Below, one piece after another: positions 1-8,594 of a stretch of 64,000 nt of DNA; the first letter of the stretch is position 1, and each line of letters opens with the position of its first letter. Position numbers and translations under genes: made by a program. Source of the DNA: CAXQUZ01 sp942491145 (GTDB lineage Bacteria > Myxococcota_A > UBA796 > UBA2385); contig CALOBC010000001.1 in NCBI GenBank assembly GCA_942491145.1, forward strand, positions 385,869 to 449,868, read 5' to 3'. A model generated the notes under the pieces. The model had not been told where the DNA came from. It saw nothing but the letters and a program-made list of their open reading frames with translations, and did no database searches.

Positions 1-74
1 CCTGCGCTCTTGCAGCACTCTGCACAGCCGTCCGGCGGCGAGACACCCTGAGCGCACCAGGACCGCGGCGTTAG
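1..74 (+). other. possible 3' end of an upstream gene
   Basis: Two forward frames are open from the window edge and close at 49-51 (TGA) and 72-74 (TAG), just before the ECF-type gene. Either could be the last codons of an upstream gene. An ECF ATPase would be a natural neighbour for the next gene, but nothing in these few residues identifies one. Confidence 0.2.
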
Positions 75-119
75 TGAGCCGCTCGCCCCACGCCCGCCTG
101 CTGCGGTCAGGACCAGCCC

Positions 120-1460
120 ATGTCCGAAGTCCCCGCCCGCTCCCTCACAGCCGACCGCGCCCGTGTGCTCTGGCTGGTGGTCGTGGCTGTGGCGACGTTC
201 ATGGGACCGTGGCCCGTCGCCGTGAGCATGCTGGTGGTGCACGTTCTGTGGTGTTGGCGCGCCGGTGCCAAGCCCGCCGAGATCTGGCGCATCTCCCGCC
301 GGCTCAGCACCTTCATGCTGTTCCTGCTGCTGAGCATGAGCTTCATGCCCGGCGACAATGACCTGGGTGAGGGCATCTCCCTTGGTCCCTTGACCATCTA
401 CACGTCTGGACTGCTCGCAGCCCTCGTGATGTCCGCCCGCCTGTGCGCGGTGGTCTTCGCCTCGCTGGCGGTGCGCGCGGGAGCCGGAGCCGACGCCTTT
501 GCCCGCGGACTGCGCAGCCTCGGCATGCCCCCGCTGCTCGCGTTGTCGATCGACGCCGCCTTTGGGCTGCTCTCCGACAGCGGCGGGCGGCGACGGGGTG
601 GTGGAGGCGGAGGCGGTGGTGGAGGCGGAGGCGGTGGTGGTGGTGGACGGGGTCGAGGGCGAAACCGACAGGCCTCCGACGAGACCCGCACCGAGCAGTT
701 CCGGCGCTACTTCAAGGCTGTGAAGGGCCAGGACCCGGACACCTTCGCCCGTCCCCTCGCCCAGTCGATGGAGCGGGCCACCGAGCGGCTGAAGGCCGAC
801 CACCCCGACATGGCCCCCGAGCTCATCCACGACGCGGCGGTGATCTCTGGCGTCGCCGCGGTGATGGTCAGCCTGCGCTGGTTCAAGACCTTGCCCGGTC
901 TTCCCTTCGCGCCCGGCCACAAGAACGCCGTGCTGCTGCCGCTCTACATCATCGCCAGCGAGATGACCCACAGCCGCTTCGGGGCCACCGTCGCAGGCCT
1001 GACCATGGGCATCATCGGATTTCTCTCTGGTGACGGTCGCTACGGCATCTTCGAGGTCTTCAAGCACGCCGCCCCCGGCTTGCTCGCGGACCTCCTGCAC
1101 CCCATCTTTCGCCGCATTCCCGCGCCCCGAATCCCCCTGTACTCCGTGCTCGGCGTGATTCTCGCAGTCGGGCGCCTGGGGGCCGAGCTGTCGGTCGCCT
1201 TCTTGTTGGGTGCCCCCAAGTCCTTCTATGCGCTCATCGGCGGCGTCAGCATCACCCATGTTATCGCCGGCGCGCTCTCGGGCTTCGTCAGCGCGGCCCT
1301 CCTCGGGGCCATCGAGCGGGTCAACAGCTTGCGTGCCGAGCTGCGGGATCTCAGTGACGGCCCCGCCGATGCCCGCTATGAACGTCCTCCTTCGCCGCGG
1401 CCCCAGTCGCCGGCGACCGGCGAGCCCTCCTCGCCATCCGCATCCACATCGGAGTCTTGA
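120..1460 (+). CDS. ECF-type transporter, apparent EcfT-EcfS fusion
   Basis: Multi-pass membrane protein of 446 residues that does not look like a single known subunit. Residues 1-155 have the pattern of an ECF/CbiQ transmembrane (T) component: several hydrophobic helices and a late LGMPPLLALSID segment like the one found in EcfT proteins. A run of 17 glycines (residues 160-176), then a basic stretch, links this to a second membrane half (about 225-410) with helices starting at AVLLPLYIIASE and containing GIIGFLSGDGRYGIFE, which resembles a substrate-binding S component. The stop codon overlaps the mosA start, so the genes are probably co-translated. Molybdate, tungstate or another oxyanion is therefore the inferred substrate. 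The ATPase partner is not in view. The family call is pattern-based; the substrate is inferred from context only. Confidence 0.55.
   Translation: MSEVPARSLTADRARVLWLVVVAVATFMGPWPVAVSMLVVHVLWCWRAGAKPAEIWRISRRLSTFMLFLLLSMSFMPGDNDLGEGISLGPLTIYTSGLLAALVMSARLCAVVFASLAVRAGAGADAFARGLRSLGMPPLLALSIDAAFGLLSDSGGRRRGGGGGGGGGGGGGGGGGRGRGRNRQASDETRTEQFRRYFKAVKGQDPDTFARPLAQSMERATERLKADHPDMAPELIHDAAVISGVAAVMVSLRWFKTLPGLPFAPGHKNAVLLPLYIIASEMTHSRFGATVAGLTMGIIGFLSGDGRYGIFEVFKHAAPGLLADLLHPIFRRIPAPRIPLYSVLGVILAVGRLGAELSVAFLLGAPKSFYALIGGVSITHVIAGALSGFVSAALLGAIERVNSLRAELRDLSDGPADARYERPPSPRPQSPATGEPSSPSASTSES
597..647 (+). repeat. GGN-repeat tract encoding 17 glycines
   Basis: Purine-rich GGT/GGA/GGC codon repeat inside the ECF-type gene. 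It contains a duplicated unit (about GGTGGTGGAGGCGGAGGC), so length variation by slippage is plausible. It encodes a flexible linker between two membrane domains. Confidence 0.85.
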
Positions 1461-2332
1461 TGACCAGCAAGTCTTGGGCCGGCAGGCAAGGTGAGTCCGG
1501 CGGCGCCGAATTCGCCGTCGGCGATGGCCGAACCCACCTCAACACCAACCTGATGGGCGCCTCGCTCGTTCGCACCGATCTGGCCGACCAGACCGACGTG
1601 GCGGTCGAAGTGGCGATGCTGCCGAACTGTGCTGTGGTCGCCGTCGGTGGCCGCAGCATCATGGACCGCGGCGCCAAAGCTGTGCTGCCCCTGGTGGACG
1701 CCATTGTCGCCGCACGAGCAGACAATGACTTCGTCGTCGGGGTCTCCGGTGGCGCTCGCTTGCGCCACGTCTTCCACATCGGCATCGATCTGGGCATCCC
1801 GACCGGCGGGCTGGCCCAAGCGGCGGGCGCGTCCGAAGAACAGAACGTCGCCATGCTGCAGCATCTCATGGCTCGCCATGGTGCGGTCATGCTCAAGCGC
1901 GACCACTTCGACGACGCCGCGATGTACCTGAAGAACGGCCTGATTCCCCTGGTCATCAGCGTTCCTCCGTACCACTACTGGGAGCCGCCTCCCCGCGCTG
2001 GCCGCATCCCCGAGAATGGCTCCGATCTCGGCATGTTCATGACGGCCGAGGCGCTCGGCGCCCGCTGCTGCATCTTCGTGAAGGACCAAGACGGCCTCTA
2101 CACCGACGATCCGGTCACCAACCCCGATGCGGAATTCATCCCCCGCATCGGTGCCCAAGAGCTCATCGACCGCGCGCTGCCCAGCATCATCGTCGACCGC
2201 ATGCTGATCGAGACGCTGCGCAACGCTCGCTTTGTGCGCCAGATCCAGATCATCAACGGCCTGAAGCCAGACCTGCTCGCACGCGCCCTGAGTGGCGAGC
2301 CCGTCGGCACCATCATCTACCGGGAGGACTGA
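1460..2332 (+). CDS. mosA: Molybdenum storage protein, alpha-type subunit
   Basis: Amino-acid-kinase fold protein (290 aa) related to UMP kinase. It has the MoSto motifs VVAVGGRSIMDRGAKAVLPLVD near residue 57 (glycine-rich nucleotide loop), RLRHVFHIGIDLGIP, FPPYHYWE-like VPPYHYWEPP, and GLYTDDPVTNPDAEF. In Azotobacter vinelandii MosA and MosB form an alpha3beta3 cage that stores polyoxomolybdate or tungstate clusters using ATP. This copy is the less conserved of the pair here and fits the alpha subunit best. The ATG at 1460 overlaps the stop of the preceding gene and has GGAG five bases upstream, so it is preferred over the TTG three bases earlier. It is followed three bases later by mosB. 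Confidence 0.85.
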   Translation: MTSKSWAGRQGESGGAEFAVGDGRTHLNTNLMGASLVRTDLADQTDVAVEVAMLPNCAVVAVGGRSIMDRGAKAVLPLVDAIVAARADNDFVVGVSGGARLRHVFHIGIDLGIPTGGLAQAAGASEEQNVAMLQHLMARHGAVMLKRDHFDDAAMYLKNGLIPLVISVPPYHYWEPPPRAGRIPENGSDLGMFMTAEALGARCCIFVKDQDGLYTDDPVTNPDAEFIPRIGAQELIDRALPSIIVDRMLIETLRNARFVRQIQIINGLKPDLLARALSGEPVGTIIYRED

Positions 2333-2335
2333 ATC

Positions 2336-3160
2336 ATGTCTCTCATTCGCGGCAAAGACCGCACAGACATCGACACGCCCTTCCGCGAGATCAGCTTCAC
2401 CCATGCCAACGCCGCCAAGCTCGGCGACGGCCAAGAAGTCATCCGCATCCTCCCCGATGTGCATGTCATCAAGATCGGTGGCCAGTCCTTCATGGACCGC
2501 GGCCGGTCGGCGGTGCTGCCCCTCGTCGATGAGATTGCGGCCCTGAAGGGCTCCCACAAGCTGCTCATCGGGGTTGGCGGCGGCACCCGTGCTCGCCACG
2601 CGTACGCCATTGCCCTCGACCTGGGCATGCCCACGACGGTGCTCGCGAAGATCGGCCAGAACGTGCCGGTCCAGAACGCCCGCATGCTCCAGCTTCTGCT
2701 GGCCAAGCACGGCGGCATCCTCATCGACCACGACCAGTTCGGCCAGCTGCCTCTGCACTACGCGGTGGGCTGCTTGCCGATCTTGCCGGGCATGCCGCCG
2801 TTCTCGTTCTGGGAGAAGCCCAGCCGCACCGGCCGCATTCCCACCCACCGCACCGACGTGGGTGTCTACCTGACGGCCGAAGTGCTGGGCGCGGCCTCGT
2901 GCATCTTCGTGAAGGACGAAAAGGGTCTCTACACGGCCAATCCCAAGGACGACAAGTCCGCGACCTTCATCCCGAAGATCACCGTCGCCGAGATGAAGGC
3001 CCTCAACTTGGCCGACTCGGTGATTGAGCCGGTGGTGCTGGACTACATGGAGCGGGCCCGGGCCGTGCGCCAGATCCAGATCATCGACGGACGGGTGCCC
3101 GGCAACCTCACGCGTGCGCTCAACGGCGAGCACGTGGGCACGCTGATCACCGCCGAGTAG
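2336..3160 (+). CDS. mosB: Molybdenum storage protein, beta-type subunit
   Basis: A 274-aa amino-acid-kinase-fold protein, paralogous to the preceding gene and close to MosB: VIKIGGQSFMDRGRSAVLPL, LLIGVGGGTRARH, GLYTANPKDDKSATF and the C-terminal NLTRALNGEHVGT. MoSto beta binds ATP and, with alpha, builds a cavity for molybdenum-oxide clusters. The start ATG has GGGAGG upstream within the end of mosA, which indicates translational coupling. Storage plus the adjacent ABC importer makes a coherent molybdenum uptake and reserve module. No molybdenum enzyme is encoded in the window, so the consumer is unknown. Confidence 0.9.
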   Translation: MSLIRGKDRTDIDTPFREISFTHANAAKLGDGQEVIRILPDVHVIKIGGQSFMDRGRSAVLPLVDEIAALKGSHKLLIGVGGGTRARHAYAIALDLGMPTTVLAKIGQNVPVQNARMLQLLLAKHGGILIDHDQFGQLPLHYAVGCLPILPGMPPFSFWEKPSRTGRIPTHRTDVGVYLTAEVLGAASCIFVKDEKGLYTANPKDDKSATFIPKITVAEMKALNLADSVIEPVVLDYMERARAVRQIQIIDGRVPGNLTRALNGEHVGTLITAE

Positions 3161-3175
3161 AGCCGTCTGCATGTG

Positions 3176-3207
3176 GGTCCGCCGCTGGACACACTCAGCG
3201 GCGGACC
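3176..3207. terminator. 12-bp hairpin between convergent mosB and modC
   Basis: Perfect inverted repeat GGTCCGCCGCTG (3176-3187) / CAGCGGCGGACC (3196-3207) with an 8-base loop. It lies after mosB and includes the modC stop codon. No T-run follows on either strand, so it is a terminator-like or transcript-stabilising hairpin rather than a textbook intrinsic terminator. Confidence 0.6.
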
Positions 3208-4268
3208 AGTCCCGGCACCCGCACGGACGCGGCCTTGATGAGGGCCACAACGGCCTTGCCGGCGCCGAGGTTCAGCTCCTGGGCTGCAGCTTCGGACACG
3301 CGTGCCTTGAGAATGCCGTCAGGCACACCATCCAAGCGAAGTGTGACCAAGCTTCCCCGCGCGGTGGACTCGACGGACACGACGGTGCCCCGCAGCTGGT
3401 TGCGCACCGAGAGCCCTGTGGTGGGACCGGTCGCCAGCATCACGTCGTCCCCGGGCACCCGCACCCGAATGCGCTGGCCATCGTCCAACCCGACCAGGGG
3501 CAAGGTGTAGATGCGGTGGGGGCCCAGCCCAAGACAGGTGCCGTGGGTGTCGGTCGAGAGCACTTTGCCCTCCAGCACCGTGTCCACGCCGAGCGCGCCC
3601 ACTCCGCTCGCGGTCTCGGCCACCGGACCACTCGCAACGACGCGACCATCGGCCATCACGACGAGGTTGTCCGCGAGCTGGAGCAGCTCGTCCATGCTGT
3701 GGGTGACGTAGACAATCGGCAGGGCAAAGCGCCGGGGCAAAGCCGCCAAGAAGGGCAACACCTCGTCCTTTCGGGCCTGGTCCAGGCTGGCGAGCGGCTC
3801 GTCCATCAGCAACAGGCTGGGGCTGGTGAGCAGCGCCCGCCCAATCGCCACCCGCTGACGCTCCCCTCCCGAGAGGGCCCGGGGCCGGCGCTCCAGCAGG
3901 CCACCAATCCCGAGAAGCCCCACCACATCATCAAAGTGGACCAGTTCTGGTCGGTCCTTGGGCATGCCGTAGCGGAGGTTGCGCAGCACACTCATGTGCG
4001 GGAACAGCCGGCTGTCCTGAAAGACCACCCCAATCTGGCGCTTGTGAACGGGAAGGTTGATGCCCCGGACACTGTCGAACAAGACCCGCCCGCCCACCTC
4101 GATGTGACCGGCCGTCGGACATGCCAAGCCCGCGATGCAACGCAGCACTGAGCTCTTGCCTGCGCCAGACGCCCCCGACAGCGCCGTGACCCCCGTGTCG
4201 GCGGCACTCTCGAAGCGTGCGTCCAGCGAGAAGTCACCGAGCGTGTGTTGGATGGAGATGGAGAACAC
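3195..4268 (-). CDS. modC: Molybdate ABC transporter ATP-binding protein ModC
   Basis: ATPase of the molybdate importer, 357 aa, the usual ModC length. Visible are Walker A (GASGAGKSS, about residue 33), the Q-loop VVFQDSRLFPH, the ABC signature LSGGERQ, Walker B LLLMDEP and the switch His in VTHSMDE. The C-terminal third (about 290-357) is a MOP/TOBE domain (RGTVVSVESTARGSLVTLRL) that binds oxyanion and regulates transport in this family. The GTG start lies one base after the modB stop (TGA-G-GTG), so translation is probably coupled to modB. A longer frame continues upstream into modB but lacks family similarity there. Confidence 0.93.
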   Translation of the reverse strand: MFSISIQHTLGDFSLDARFESAADTGVTALSGASGAGKSSVLRCIAGLACPTAGHIEVGGRVLFDSVRGINLPVHKRQIGVVFQDSRLFPHMSVLRNLRYGMPKDRPELVHFDDVVGLLGIGGLLERRPRALSGGERQRVAIGRALLTSPSLLLMDEPLASLDQARKDEVLPFLAALPRRFALPIVYVTHSMDELLQLADNLVVMADGRVVASGPVAETASGVGALGVDTVLEGKVLSTDTHGTCLGLGPHRIYTLPLVGLDDGQRIRVRVPGDDVMLATGPTTGLSVRNQLRGTVVSVESTARGSLVTLRLDGVPDGILKARVSEAAAQELNLGAGKAVVALIKAASVRVPGLVRR

Positions 4269-4269
4269 C

Positions 4270-4956
4270 TCAGTCCCCCATCCGCGCACGCATGCGGCGG
4301 GCGAGGGCCTCACTCGACAGCAAGGTCCCGAAGGCCACCAGCACGCTGAGCACACACAAGCGGGCGGCGGCGCCTTCCTGGCCGGGCACCTGAGTAAGCG
4401 TGAACAGCGCAAGGGGGAGCGTTCTCGTCTCGCCCGGGATGCTGGACACAAACGTGATGGTCGCCCCAAACTCCGACAATGAGCGGGCAAAGGCCAGGAT
4501 GGCCCCCGCCAGCACGCCTGGCGCCATCAGTGGCAGGGTCACCGTCGCGAACACCCGCAGCGGGCCCGCCCCGAGGGTGCGCGCGGCATCCTCCACCCCC
4601 GGGTCGATGGCCTCGACCGACAGCCGAATGGCCCTCACCATCAGTGGAAACGCGATGACGGCGGACGCGATGACCGCCCCTCGCCAGGAGAAGGACACCG
4701 ACAGCCCCAAGTCGGCCAGCAGCCCCCCGATGGGCCCAGCACGCCCCAGGGCCAACAGGAGGACGTAGCCCACCACCACCGGTGGCAGCACCAAGGGAAG
4801 GTGGACAATGCTGTCCAACAGGGCCTTCCCGGGAAAGTTGTGGCGACCGAGCAGCCAACCCAATGCCACACCAAACGGCAGACTCAGGCCCACTGCCCAG
4901 CAGGACACCCACAGCGACAGCGACAGGGCCTCCACCTCAAGGGCGGTCAGGCTCAC
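4270..4956 (-). CDS. modB: Molybdate ABC transporter permease ModB
   Basis: Inner-membrane permease, 228 aa, with about five or six hydrophobic helices. The cytoplasmic EAA loop reads EDAARTLGAGPLRVFATVTLP, the site where permeases dock on the ATPase, and is followed by FARSLSEFGATITF, characteristic of ModB. Its GTG start overlaps the modA stop as GTGA. The order modA-modB-modC on the minus strand is the standard operon order. Confidence 0.94.
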   Translation of the reverse strand: MSLTALEVEALSLSLWVSCWAVGLSLPFGVALGWLLGRHNFPGKALLDSIVHLPLVLPPVVVGYVLLLALGRAGPIGGLLADLGLSVSFSWRGAVIASAVIAFPLMVRAIRLSVEAIDPGVEDAARTLGAGPLRVFATVTLPLMAPGVLAGAILAFARSLSEFGATITFVSSIPGETRTLPLALFTLTQVPGQEGAAARLCVLSVLVAFGTLLSSEALARRMRARMGD

Positions 4957-5732
4957 GGGCGCCGAAACCCATGCTCGGCGAAGATGGCCCTGGCATCGTC
5001 ACTTTGGAGGTACTCCCACACTTGGAGCACGCCTTCCCGCTCGCCCTGGCCCCGCACGATGGCGAGCGGGTACAGGATCGGCGGATGGGACTCGGCGGGG
5101 AAGCGACCCACCACGCTCAAGTCCGAAGAGGCAGCAGCATCGGTGCTGTAGACGATGCCCAGCGGCGCTTCCCCACGCTGGACCAGTGCCATCGCTGCAC
5201 GCACGTCGGCAGCGCGGGCGAGGCGGGGTTCCACGGCGTCCCAGCTCTGGGTCCACTGCAGCGCTTGCTTGGCGTACTGCCCGGCGGGCACATGGTCGGG
5301 GTCGCCCACCGCGAGCCGGCCATCCCCGAGACGCACCATCAAGTCCACACCCTGGGTGAGATCGACCGGGCGAGCATCCGAGGCGGGCCCAATCAGCACC
5401 AGATCGTTGCCCAACAGGTCGACCCGCGTCTCAACGCCGACCCTGCCATCCTTGGCGAGATGGTCCATCCAAGCGGTGTTTGCAGACAGAAAGAGGTCGG
5501 CGGGAGCCCCATTCTCGATTTGGCGTGCCATGGATGAGCTGGAGCCCACGATCGCCACCGCGTCAGGCCCACCGTCCGCAGAGAGCTTGGCCAGCGCAGC
5601 GTTGATGGCATCCGTGGTTGAAGCGGCCGCGAAGATCTTGACCGCACCGCCACTCTCGTCGCCAGCCACACACCCCGTGCCGAACCCGAGGGCCAAGACT
5701 ACGGCGAAAGCGGTGGGGAGCGTTGACTGCAT
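4953..5732 (-). CDS. modA: Molybdate-binding lipoprotein ModA
   Basis: Periplasmic binding protein for molybdate/tungstate, 259 aa. The N-terminus is a lipoprotein signal ending in FGTGC, so it is probably membrane-tethered. The mature part opens with VKIFAAASTTDAIN, the ModA pattern that supplies oxyanion contacts, followed by VGSSSSMARQIENGAPADLFLSA, also diagnostic. The ATG at 5732 is preceded by an AGGAGAGG-type ribosome site seven bases away, and a longer open frame upstream lacks signal-peptide logic. First gene of modABC. Confidence 0.93.
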   Translation of the reverse strand: MQSTLPTAFAVVLALGFGTGCVAGDESGGAVKIFAAASTTDAINAALAKLSADGGPDAVAIVGSSSSMARQIENGAPADLFLSANTAWMDHLAKDGRVGVETRVDLLGNDLVLIGPASDARPVDLTQGVDLMVRLGDGRLAVGDPDHVPAGQYAKQALQWTQSWDAVEPRLARAADVRAAMALVQRGEAPLGIVYSTDAAASSDLSVVGRFPAESHPPILYPLAIVRGQGEREGVLQVWEYLQSDDARAIFAEHGFRRP

Positions 5733-5841
5733 GGGACGACCTCTCCTCCACCCTATTTCGGACTGGGGCCAGTGGCACCCTCCGGGCCGACCGCCCAGAG
5801 GCGCTATACTGCGCCGCCACGCTTCGGCACCCTGAGGTTCT

Positions 5842-6207
5842 ATGACTGCCCCCGTTGTATTGGTTCCGTTGATGCTGCTGACTTCGAGCGTGCTCATGGC
5901 GTTCGCTTGGATCGGGCACCTCAAGTACGAAGACACCTGGTCGTTCTGGACTGCTCTGGGCGTGAGCTGGATGGTGGTGCTGCCCGAGTACCTGCTCAAC
6001 GTCTTTGCGACGCGCTACGGCCACGCGGTCTACAGCGCCGCGCAGATGGCCGCACTGAACCTCTCGTCGGGTGTGATCTGTGTGGCGCTCGTGTCCCACT
6101 TCTTCTTGGGCGAGGCCCTCAGCCCACGACAATTTGTGGGCTTCGGCCTCATGATTGTGGCCATCGTGCTCATCACCGGTGGCGGCGTGGCGGCCGCCGA
6201 GACCTGA
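5842..6207 (+). CDS. DMT-family small membrane protein, DUF486
   Basis: A 121-aa protein with four predicted membrane helices. Motifs such as FAWIGHLKY, ALGVSWMVVLPEYLLNVFATRYG and FLGEALSPRQFVGFGLMIVAI match the DUF486 branch of the drug/metabolite transporter superfamily. The substrate of this family is unknown. GAGG lies four bases before the ATG. It is divergent from modA and 36 bp upstream of the crotonase gene, with which it may be co-transcribed. Confidence 0.8.
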   Translation: MTAPVVLVPLMLLTSSVLMAFAWIGHLKYEDTWSFWTALGVSWMVVLPEYLLNVFATRYGHAVYSAAQMAALNLSSGVICVALVSHFFLGEALSPRQFVGFGLMIVAIVLITGGGVAAAET

Positions 6208-6243
6208 CCAAGGCCCTGCACGGCCCCCACCCTGGATGTCCCC

Positions 6244-7047
6244 ATGCCCTCCGTCCGCATCGAAGACGACCCGACGCTGCCCTACTTGCGCTGGCTGCGA
6301 CTCGACCGACCGAGCCACCGCAATGCGTGGTCCGAAGAGATGCTCGACGGCTTTCTGCGGGCGCTCGACGATGCTGAAGATGCTCCAGCCGTGAGGATCG
6401 TGGCGATCACGGGCACGGGCCGGGCGTTCAGCGCCGGCGGCGACCTCAAGGCCATGCGGGACAAGACCGGGATGTTCGCCGGAGGCCCGGTGGAGCTGCG
6501 CAGCCGGTACAGCCGCGGCATCCAGAACATCCCCCGGCGGATGGCCCGCTTCGACAAGCCCATCATCGCGGCTGTGAACGGGGCGGCCATCGGGGCGGGA
6601 CTCGATCTGGCGTGTATGTGTGACCTGCGCATTGCGGCAGACGGCGCAAAGCTCGGCAGCACCTTCGTGAAGCTGGGGCTGGTGCCCGGCGACGGCGGGG
6701 CGGCGCTGCTGACCCGCACGGTGGGCTACCCCAAAGCGCTGGAGCTGGTGCTCACCGGACGGATTGTCGACGCCCAGGAAGCCCTGGCCATCGGACTGGT
6801 GAACCGTGTGGTCCCGGCTGCAGCACTCGAAGATGCGGTCCGCGAGCTCGCCGCTGAGATCGGCCAGCACCCCGCCCAGGCCGTGCGCTTGGCGAAGGCC
6901 TGCGCCGCTCGCTCCTATGGCTTGCCGCTGGAGACCGCCTTGGAATTGGCCGCCACCTACCAGGGCATCGTCCAGAACTCGGACGACCACATGGAAGGAG
7001 TGCACGCCATTCTCGAGAAGCGGGCACCGCGGTTCAAGGGGAACTAA
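6244..7047 (+). CDS. Enoyl-CoA hydratase/isomerase family protein
   Basis: Crotonase-fold enzyme of 267 aa. It has the oxyanion-hole segments GTGRAFSAGGDLKAM (about residues 58-72) and NGAAIGAGLDLACMCDLRIA (about 117-136), and the second active-site region LGLVPGDGGAALLTRTVG. Family members add water to, isomerise or cleave acyl-CoA thioesters. The glutamate expected in the PDGG-type motif of hydratases is not clearly present, so the exact reaction cannot be assigned. The gene converges on the PEGA/TPR gene 13 bp downstream. Confidence 0.85.
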   Translation: MPSVRIEDDPTLPYLRWLRLDRPSHRNAWSEEMLDGFLRALDDAEDAPAVRIVAITGTGRAFSAGGDLKAMRDKTGMFAGGPVELRSRYSRGIQNIPRRMARFDKPIIAAVNGAAIGAGLDLACMCDLRIAADGAKLGSTFVKLGLVPGDGGAALLTRTVGYPKALELVLTGRIVDAQEALAIGLVNRVVPAAALEDAVRELAAEIGQHPAQAVRLAKACAARSYGLPLETALELAATYQGIVQNSDDHMEGVHAILEKRAPRFKGN

Positions 7048-7059
7048 GGCCGGTCGAGC

Positions 7060-8379
7060 TCAGGGTACCGTGAGGACGACGGAGCCCTTGATCACGGTCT
7101 CGGTGGTCGTCTCGCCATCCACTGTGGTGGTCGTGCCGCTGCCCGTAGAGTCGTCCCCGGACAAGGCGATGGCCAGCCCCGCTGCGCCCCCTGCTGCGAC
7201 CGCCGCCACCCCGGCCCACACGTACCAGGGGGGGCCTCGGCGCTCGATCTCGGTGACCGTGAGCGGCTGGGGGTCGAGCAAGAGGGACGTCAACAGCGCG
7301 TTGCTGGCGATGTCCATCGACGCCACCCGCCGAGAGACCCGGTCCGGACGCAGCCCGCCGTCCTCGCGCAGGTAGCCGGCGAGCACGGGCACCAGGTCTT
7401 GCAGCTCAGTGACCGGGTTCTTGCCGGCTTCCCCGGCCACCGCTTTCGAGAAGTTTCCTGTGCGGGGCTCGTAGAGCTGGAGGCTGACCGCGCCGTCCCC
7501 GTCGAGTCCCGCCAACACCACCAGATCCGCGCCGAGGTGGGTGCCGAGGGACCGGTACATCAGCGACATCTGCTCAGAGCGCCCGTCGGGGTTGTCCACG
7601 GGTGCCGCGAGCCGGCGCCGCGCCTCAGACGCCGACCAGAACGCCTTGTCCCCCGGCGACAGAAAGACCCTGTCCGCTTGGCGCCGACCATCCGCAGCCT
7701 GGAGCACGATGAAGTGCTCGCCCGGCGGCAAGCTGAGTGTGCCGCCATCTTGCTTGAGGCCGTCCACATAGAGCACCGAGCCCGCGGGAACGTCGATCTG
7801 GACCGAGGCCTTGGCCTTGGCCAGCACCACCTCGCGCACAGCGTCGAAGCGGGCCACGACCTTCGGGGGGTGGTTCACCGTGTCGAGCTGACGTGTGGGA
7901 TCGAGCACCACCAACCGCGCAAAGGCCTCGTCCGCTTCGGACTCTTCGCCCCGACCGAACTCGGCGAGCCCGACCAGCAGCAGTGCGTCGAGCAGGTCTT
8001 TGACATCCGTGGTGCCGAGGGAGCCATCTTCCAGCGCATGCACCGCGTCGAGGAGCACCGACACCGCCGCATCGAATTCCGCGCGGTCGTAGAGCACCCG
8101 GCCTTCATCCAGCCGCGCACGCCCCGGCCCCAGGAACGCTTCTTCGAGAACGAGGGGCTCCCGGCCCGCCAGTCGGCTGCGCAGCTGGCTCATCTCGAGT
8201 GCATCGACCTTCGCGGCCCGCTCAAACGCTTGACCCAGCTCGTCGACCGCCAGCGCACCCCGGGCCTCGTCCGCCGCCTCCACATGCACGCCCACCACGG
8301 CCACTTCGGGACGACGGGCGAAGGCCGATGTGGCGGTGAGGCCCATGAGCAGCACTGCGACCGCGCGGAGGATGGACAT
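7060..8379 (-). CDS. Exported TPR/PEGA-like domain protein
   Basis: A 439-aa protein with an N-terminal signal peptide (LRAVAVLLMGLTATSAFA). The central part (about 85-180) is helical and TPR-like (VLYDRAEFDAAVSVLLDAV), followed at about 205-245 by a PEGA-type beta module (PAGSVLYVDGLKQDGGTLSL and PPGEHFIVL). Near the C-terminus is one membrane helix (WYVWAGVAAVAAGGAAGLAIAL) and a Thr/Ser-rich tail. Proteins of this layout are common in Myxococcota cell envelopes; function unknown. The ATG at 8379 is chosen because it opens the signal peptide; the frame continues upstream without it. Divergent from the next TPR gene. Confidence 0.7.
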   Translation of the reverse strand: MSILRAVAVLLMGLTATSAFARRPEVAVVGVHVEAADEARGALAVDELGQAFERAAKVDALEMSQLRSRLAGREPLVLEEAFLGPGRARLDEGRVLYDRAEFDAAVSVLLDAVHALEDGSLGTTDVKDLLDALLLVGLAEFGRGEESEADEAFARLVVLDPTRQLDTVNHPPKVVARFDAVREVVLAKAKASVQIDVPAGSVLYVDGLKQDGGTLSLPPGEHFIVLQAADGRRQADRVFLSPGDKAFWSASEARRRLAAPVDNPDGRSEQMSLMYRSLGTHLGADLVVLAGLDGDGAVSLQLYEPRTGNFSKAVAGEAGKNPVTELQDLVPVLAGYLREDGGLRPDRVSRRVASMDIASNALLTSLLLDPQPLTVTEIERRGPPWYVWAGVAAVAAGGAAGLAIALSGDDSTGSGTTTTVDGETTTETVIKGSVVLTVP

Positions 8380-8594
8380 CGAGGGCGTCCCAGGAAACAA
8401 GGGAGTGAAGGGCAAGGCCGGCGGATTGGAGCGGTGCGAGGAACACGCACCCACGGGTCTCTGCGTGCCCCCGACCAGACACGCGGGTATGCCCTGGCAT
8501 CCGGTCAAGTGGCTGCGGCGGGACTGTACCACCGCTGGGCACCCCGTTCCCACTGCATCGCCGCATCTTCCGAGACCGTCCGCAGGAGCCCCTC

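Noticed and set aside
1376..3250. 624-codon minus-strand frame opposite mosA and mosB
   Set aside because: The plus-strand proteins are clear MoSto subunits; the antisense product has no recognisable domain.
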